Assembly: GCA_016198545.1 (NCBI GenBank)
Contig: JACQIJ010000059.1
Coordinates: forward strand, 1 to 16,733
Length of the DNA: 16,733 nucleotides
DNA from: Pseudomonadota bacterium
GTDB lineage: Bacteria; Pseudomonadota; Alphaproteobacteria; Micavibrionales; Micavibrionaceae
Direction: 5' to 3'
The notes under the pieces were generated by a model. The model saw only the letters and a program-made list of their open reading frames with translations. It was not told the DNA's origin and did no database searches. Of this stretch, positions 14,121 through 16,733 are shown piece by piece (the first letter of the stretch is position 1; each line of letters begins with the position of its first letter). A program made the translations under genes and the position numbers.

Positions 14121-15216
14121 GAATGCAAAAAGGAAGGTTCTATTCGTACTTCCCGCTCTGACGGCCGGTGGCGCGGAACGCGTTCTAATCACGCTGATGA
14201 ACAATCTGGACCGCGAACGCTTCGCCCCCGTGTTCGTGACAGTCAGTTCACAAGGGCGCTTACGAACCCTTATAGGCGCGGACATCCCTTTTTATGCCCT
14301 GTCGGAAAAGGATAGCGTAGGAAAGTCCCTGCCCCGCCTGTACAAAAAAATGAAGAAAATCAACCCGGATATAGCCGTCTCAACAATGGCGCACATGAAT
14401 TTCGCCCTCTTGCTGCTAAAACCCTTCTTTCCCCGCACGAAATTTGTGGTCCGCGAAGCTATAACGCCATCCTTCATACTGAAAGAACGCGGCTCTGCCC
14501 TGCCTCTCATACGCATTCTCTATAAATGGCTCTACCCAAAAGCGGACAGAGTTATAAGCCCGGCGCAGGCAATTGTTGACGAGTTTTTAAATATCGTCGG
14601 CGTAAAAACCGGAAACTTTTCTATTCTTCCCAATCCCGTAGATGTCAATTTTATAGAATCAAAGATAAATGAGAACATCCCTTTGCCGAAGAAAGCAGAT
14701 ATCCATTTCGTGTCAGCCGGGAGACTCCATTACCAAAAGGGTTTTGACCGGTTGATTGAAAATATGCCGCGCCTGCCGAAAACAATGGACTGGCATCTGA
14801 CCATTCTTGGCGAAGGGCCGGAGCGCAAAGCGCTGGAAGCGCTTGTAAAAAAAATCGATATGACGGAAAGAGTTTCTTTCGCCGGATATCAGGAGAATCC
14901 CTGGCAATATTACGCGTCGGCAGATGCCTTTCTCTTGCCTTCGCGATCGGAAGGACTGCCTAATGTCGCGCTCGAATCTCTTGCCTGCGGAACGCCCGTT
15001 ATCGCTACATCCGAATCCGGCGGAATATCGGAGATATCCGCACTGGCTGCACATGGAGCTGTAACGGTATGCCCGGATATGGATGACTTCATAAACGCCA
15101 TGAAGAACGCCCCCCAAAAAAAACGCGAATCTTTGCAACCATCATTGCTGCCTCCCGTCTATGCCGTCGAACGGGTGGCAATGGATTTTTCCGATATCCT
15201 GCTAAAGATACGATGA
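14113..15216 (+). CDS. GT4-family glycosyltransferase
   Basis: A 367-residue GT-B fold glycosyltransferase. The N-terminal acceptor-side domain opens with VLFVLPALTAGGAERVL, where the GG loop at 19-20 is typical of the family. The donor-side domain has FVSAGRLHYQKGFD (199-212), the GEGPER block (233-238) and the signature E280-x7-E288 (EGLPNVALE). It resembles enzymes that build O-antigen, capsule or exopolysaccharide at the cytoplasmic side of the inner membrane; the sugar and acceptor cannot be told. The start is GTG at 14113, within the end of the preceding small gene (8-base overlap). No other glycan genes are adjacent: the WecA-like and first GT4 genes are more than 11 kb away on the other strand. 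Family assignment is firm. Confidence 0.92.
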   Translation: MTENAKRKVLFVLPALTAGGAERVLITLMNNLDRERFAPVFVTVSSQGRLRTLIGADIPFYALSEKDSVGKSLPRLYKKMKKINPDIAVSTMAHMNFALLLLKPFFPRTKFVVREAITPSFILKERGSALPLIRILYKWLYPKADRVISPAQAIVDEFLNIVGVKTGNFSILPNPVDVNFIESKINENIPLPKKADIHFVSAGRLHYQKGFDRLIENMPRLPKTMDWHLTILGEGPERKALEALVKKIDMTERVSFAGYQENPWQYYASADAFLLPSRSEGLPNVALESLACGTPVIATSESGGISEISALAAHGAVTVCPDMDDFINAMKNAPQKKRESLQPSLLPPVYAVERVAMDFSDILLKIR

Positions 15217-15249
15217 AAGCCTGAAAAAAAACGCCCGTGAATAGAAAAA

Positions 15250-16733
15250 CTAGGATCCCGCCATCCACTGATCTACGGCTTCCCGCGCCCGTATATTTAC
15301 CCCGGGAAGCGTCTTATGAAGATCGTTGATTGTTCCAATGCGGCCTTCCTTCGCAGCCACCTCTATACTGGCGGCAAGTTCGCTCAGCTCTCTCAAGCCG
15401 TAGTTTCCCGCCATACCCTTCAGTTCGTGCGCGCGCGCGCGTATCTCCGATATCCTGTTTGTCTGTGCATGCCCTCTGATGGCATCGATAATCTCATCGG
15501 ATTTTGAAAACAAGTCGTCGATCAGTCCGCCGAACGAACTATCATCCATGCTCCGGCGCAAAACCGACAGGCTGCTTTCATCGAAAGACATTCCTTTGCC
15601 GGAACCGCCGGGGCCTTTTTCCTTCCCGCCCTGCGGAGGCAAAGAGAACGGACTGTCGTCGTCGCTGGGCTCAAAAGCCATTTCCTGCGCCTGCATGGCC
15701 AATCGCCTGATGGGCGCAATTTCATCGACAGCGCCGATTTCAGCAGGGCTTTTATAAGTGGGAACGGCCTTAACGGGGTCTCCCGCAATAACCTGACTTT
15801 CCTCCATCTCTTCTTCCGCCTTAAAGCCAACATCCGCAGCCTCCTCCACGCGATCATCTTCGGAAACAATAGCCGTCTCTTCAGATTCCGGTTGCTCCCC
15901 CTCCACCTTGCTCTTAACGCGCGAAGCGATGCTTTCCTTGTCCAGCCTATTGACTTTTGTATAGGTTTCTTCCGCCTTATCCTCAAGAACAACCGGGTTA
16001 TCAAGCGTATTGCTGATAACCTTGTCGATCATCTGTTTCAGGCGCTTTGGATCAACGGGCTTGGCCAGATGGCCGTTCATATTGGCCGCATAACACTGCC
16101 GCACGTCCTCGCTGCGCACATTGCCGGTCAACGCAATAACCGGCAGCATGGCTTTCTGCCTGTCTTCCATGGCGCGAATTGCCTTGGTCGCGCCCATGCC
16201 GCTCAGGCCCGGCAACTCTACATCCATCAGAACCATATCGAAACTGTTGCTCTTTATCAGTTCAATCGCAATCTCTCCCGTCCCCGCAAGGGTCGTTTCA
16301 TGCCCCATGCGATTTACAAACTCCTTCAGAAGACGCTGATTGATTTCGTTATCTTCTACAATCAGGATTTTCAGGGATTTTTCGGACTTCTGCATGCGCA
16401 ACGGCTTTGTTGAGGAATCTTCCGCCGCCTCTGCGCTTCCCTCCTCAAGCATGACCGTGAAATGGAATGTGCTGCCCTCTCCTTCGATGCTGTCTATCTG
16501 GATTTTTCCGCCCATTGCCTCGATAAGCCTTTGGGAAATCGCAAGGCCCAGGCCTGTACCGCCGAACTTTCGCGTTACGCTGCTGTCTGCCTGGGCAAAG
16601 GGGTTGAAAAGGTTTTTCTGTGCATCCTTGGAAATGCCAACCCCGGTGTCCTGCACGCCGAAATATATCTTATGGACGCCGCCTGAGGACAAGGATGCTG
16701 CGCCCGGAGACTTCTTCACGCGCAGAGTAACGC
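15250..16733 (-). CDS. Hybrid sensor histidine kinase with REC and Hpt domains (5' part outside the window)
   Basis: The visible 490-odd residues are the C-terminal part of a hybrid kinase; the frame is open through the window edge (VTLRV before a GTG at 16719), so the sensor and dimerisation domains lie outside. In order: the ATP-binding domain with G1 box DTGVGI and G2 box GGTGLGLAIS; a receiver domain with the acidic pocket in ILIVEDNEIN and phospho-acceptor Asp at codon 16222-16224 (LMDVELPG); an acidic, low-complexity linker of roughly 150 residues; and a C-terminal Hpt domain with phospho-acceptor His at codon 15427-15429 (ARAHELKGMAGN). The layout is that of a phosphorelay kinase such as ArcB or BarA, which passes phosphate His-Asp-His to a separate response regulator. 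No such regulator is in the window. Confidence 0.93.
   Translation of the reverse strand, partial: VTLRVKKSPGAASLSSGGVHKIYFGVQDTGVGISKDAQKNLFNPFAQADSSVTRKFGGTGLGLAISQRLIEAMGGKIQIDSIEGEGSTFHFTVMLEEGSAEAAEDSSTKPLRMQKSEKSLKILIVEDNEINQRLLKEFVNRMGHETTLAGTGEIAIELIKSNSFDMVLMDVELPGLSGMGATKAIRAMEDRQKAMLPVIALTGNVRSEDVRQCYAANMNGHLAKPVDPKRLKQMIDKVISNTLDNPVVLEDKAEETYTKVNRLDKESIASRVKSKVEGEQPESEETAIVSEDDRVEEAADVGFKAEEEMEESQVIAGDPVKAVPTYKSPAEIGAVDEIAPIRRLAMQAQEMAFEPSDDDSPFSLPPQGGKEKGPGGSGKGMSFDESSLSVLRRSMDDSSFGGLIDDLFSKSDEIIDAIRGHAQTNRISEIRARAHELKGMAGNYGLRELSELAASIEVAAKEGRIGTINDLHKTLPGVNIRAREAVDQWMAGS

Noticed and set aside
15217..15249. Run of eight A/T residues between the GT4 and kinase genes as a terminator
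   Set aside because: No stable hairpin precedes the T run on either strand.
15427..15442. Alternating GC tract that could form Z-DNA or be a simple repeat
   Set aside because: It encodes the arginine-alanine residues next to the Hpt histidine and is explained by coding constraint.

Overview
The window reads as ordinary, gene-dense bacterial chromosome at moderately high GC, with AT-rich gaps. The gene content points to a Gram-negative bacterium, most likely an alphaproteobacterium: an ECF sigma factor coupled to a YfbK-like von Willebrand protein with a cytoplasmic N-terminus, fused bifunctional MnmC, Flp-type pilins, Dcp, and a hybrid kinase carrying REC and Hpt domains. The class is an inference from gene style; no rRNA or other phylogenetic marker is present. 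I see no tRNA, rRNA, CRISPR array, insertion sequence or prophage, and no gene-free stretch longer than about 160 bases.

Layout. Positions 1-607 hold a polytopic membrane protein (+). Positions 602-2814 (-) hold a two-gene glycan unit: a WecA/MraY-type polyprenyl-phosphate sugar-1-phosphate transferase followed by a GT4 glycosyltransferase with 1-base overlap. Positions 2855-3408 (-) hold two tandem Flp pilin genes closed by a strong terminator. Positions 3550-6242 (+) hold an ECF sigma factor translationally coupled to a membrane-anchored VWA protein, closed by a perfect palindromic terminator. Positions 6310-6828 (+) encode a small anchored protein with four cysteines. Positions 6845-8605 (-) encode MnmC, divergent from a secreted protein of unknown function (8673-9461, +), which is followed by the M3 peptidase Dcp (9485-11554, +). 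Positions 11713-13651 (+) hold a two-gene unit: an HTH regulator with a TrmB-like ligand-sensing domain, then an EgtD-like methyltransferase. Positions 13743-15216 (+) hold a small unknown gene overlapping a second GT4 glycosyltransferase. The window ends inside a hybrid histidine kinase (-).

How they may work together. The sigma/VWA pair looks like a one-operon signalling unit in which the VWA protein, with a cytoplasmic N-terminal segment and one membrane span, could act as anti-sigma factor. A strong ribosome binding site inside the VWA gene could also make a second, exported form. The regulator/methyltransferase pair looks like a self-regulated small-molecule N-methylation unit; the methyltransferase keeps the SAM-binding core of the EgtD family but seems to lack the glutamate used by EgtD to hold histidine, so its substrate may differ. 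These two units are the best candidates for something not yet described. The rest is housekeeping or envelope and glycan biology.
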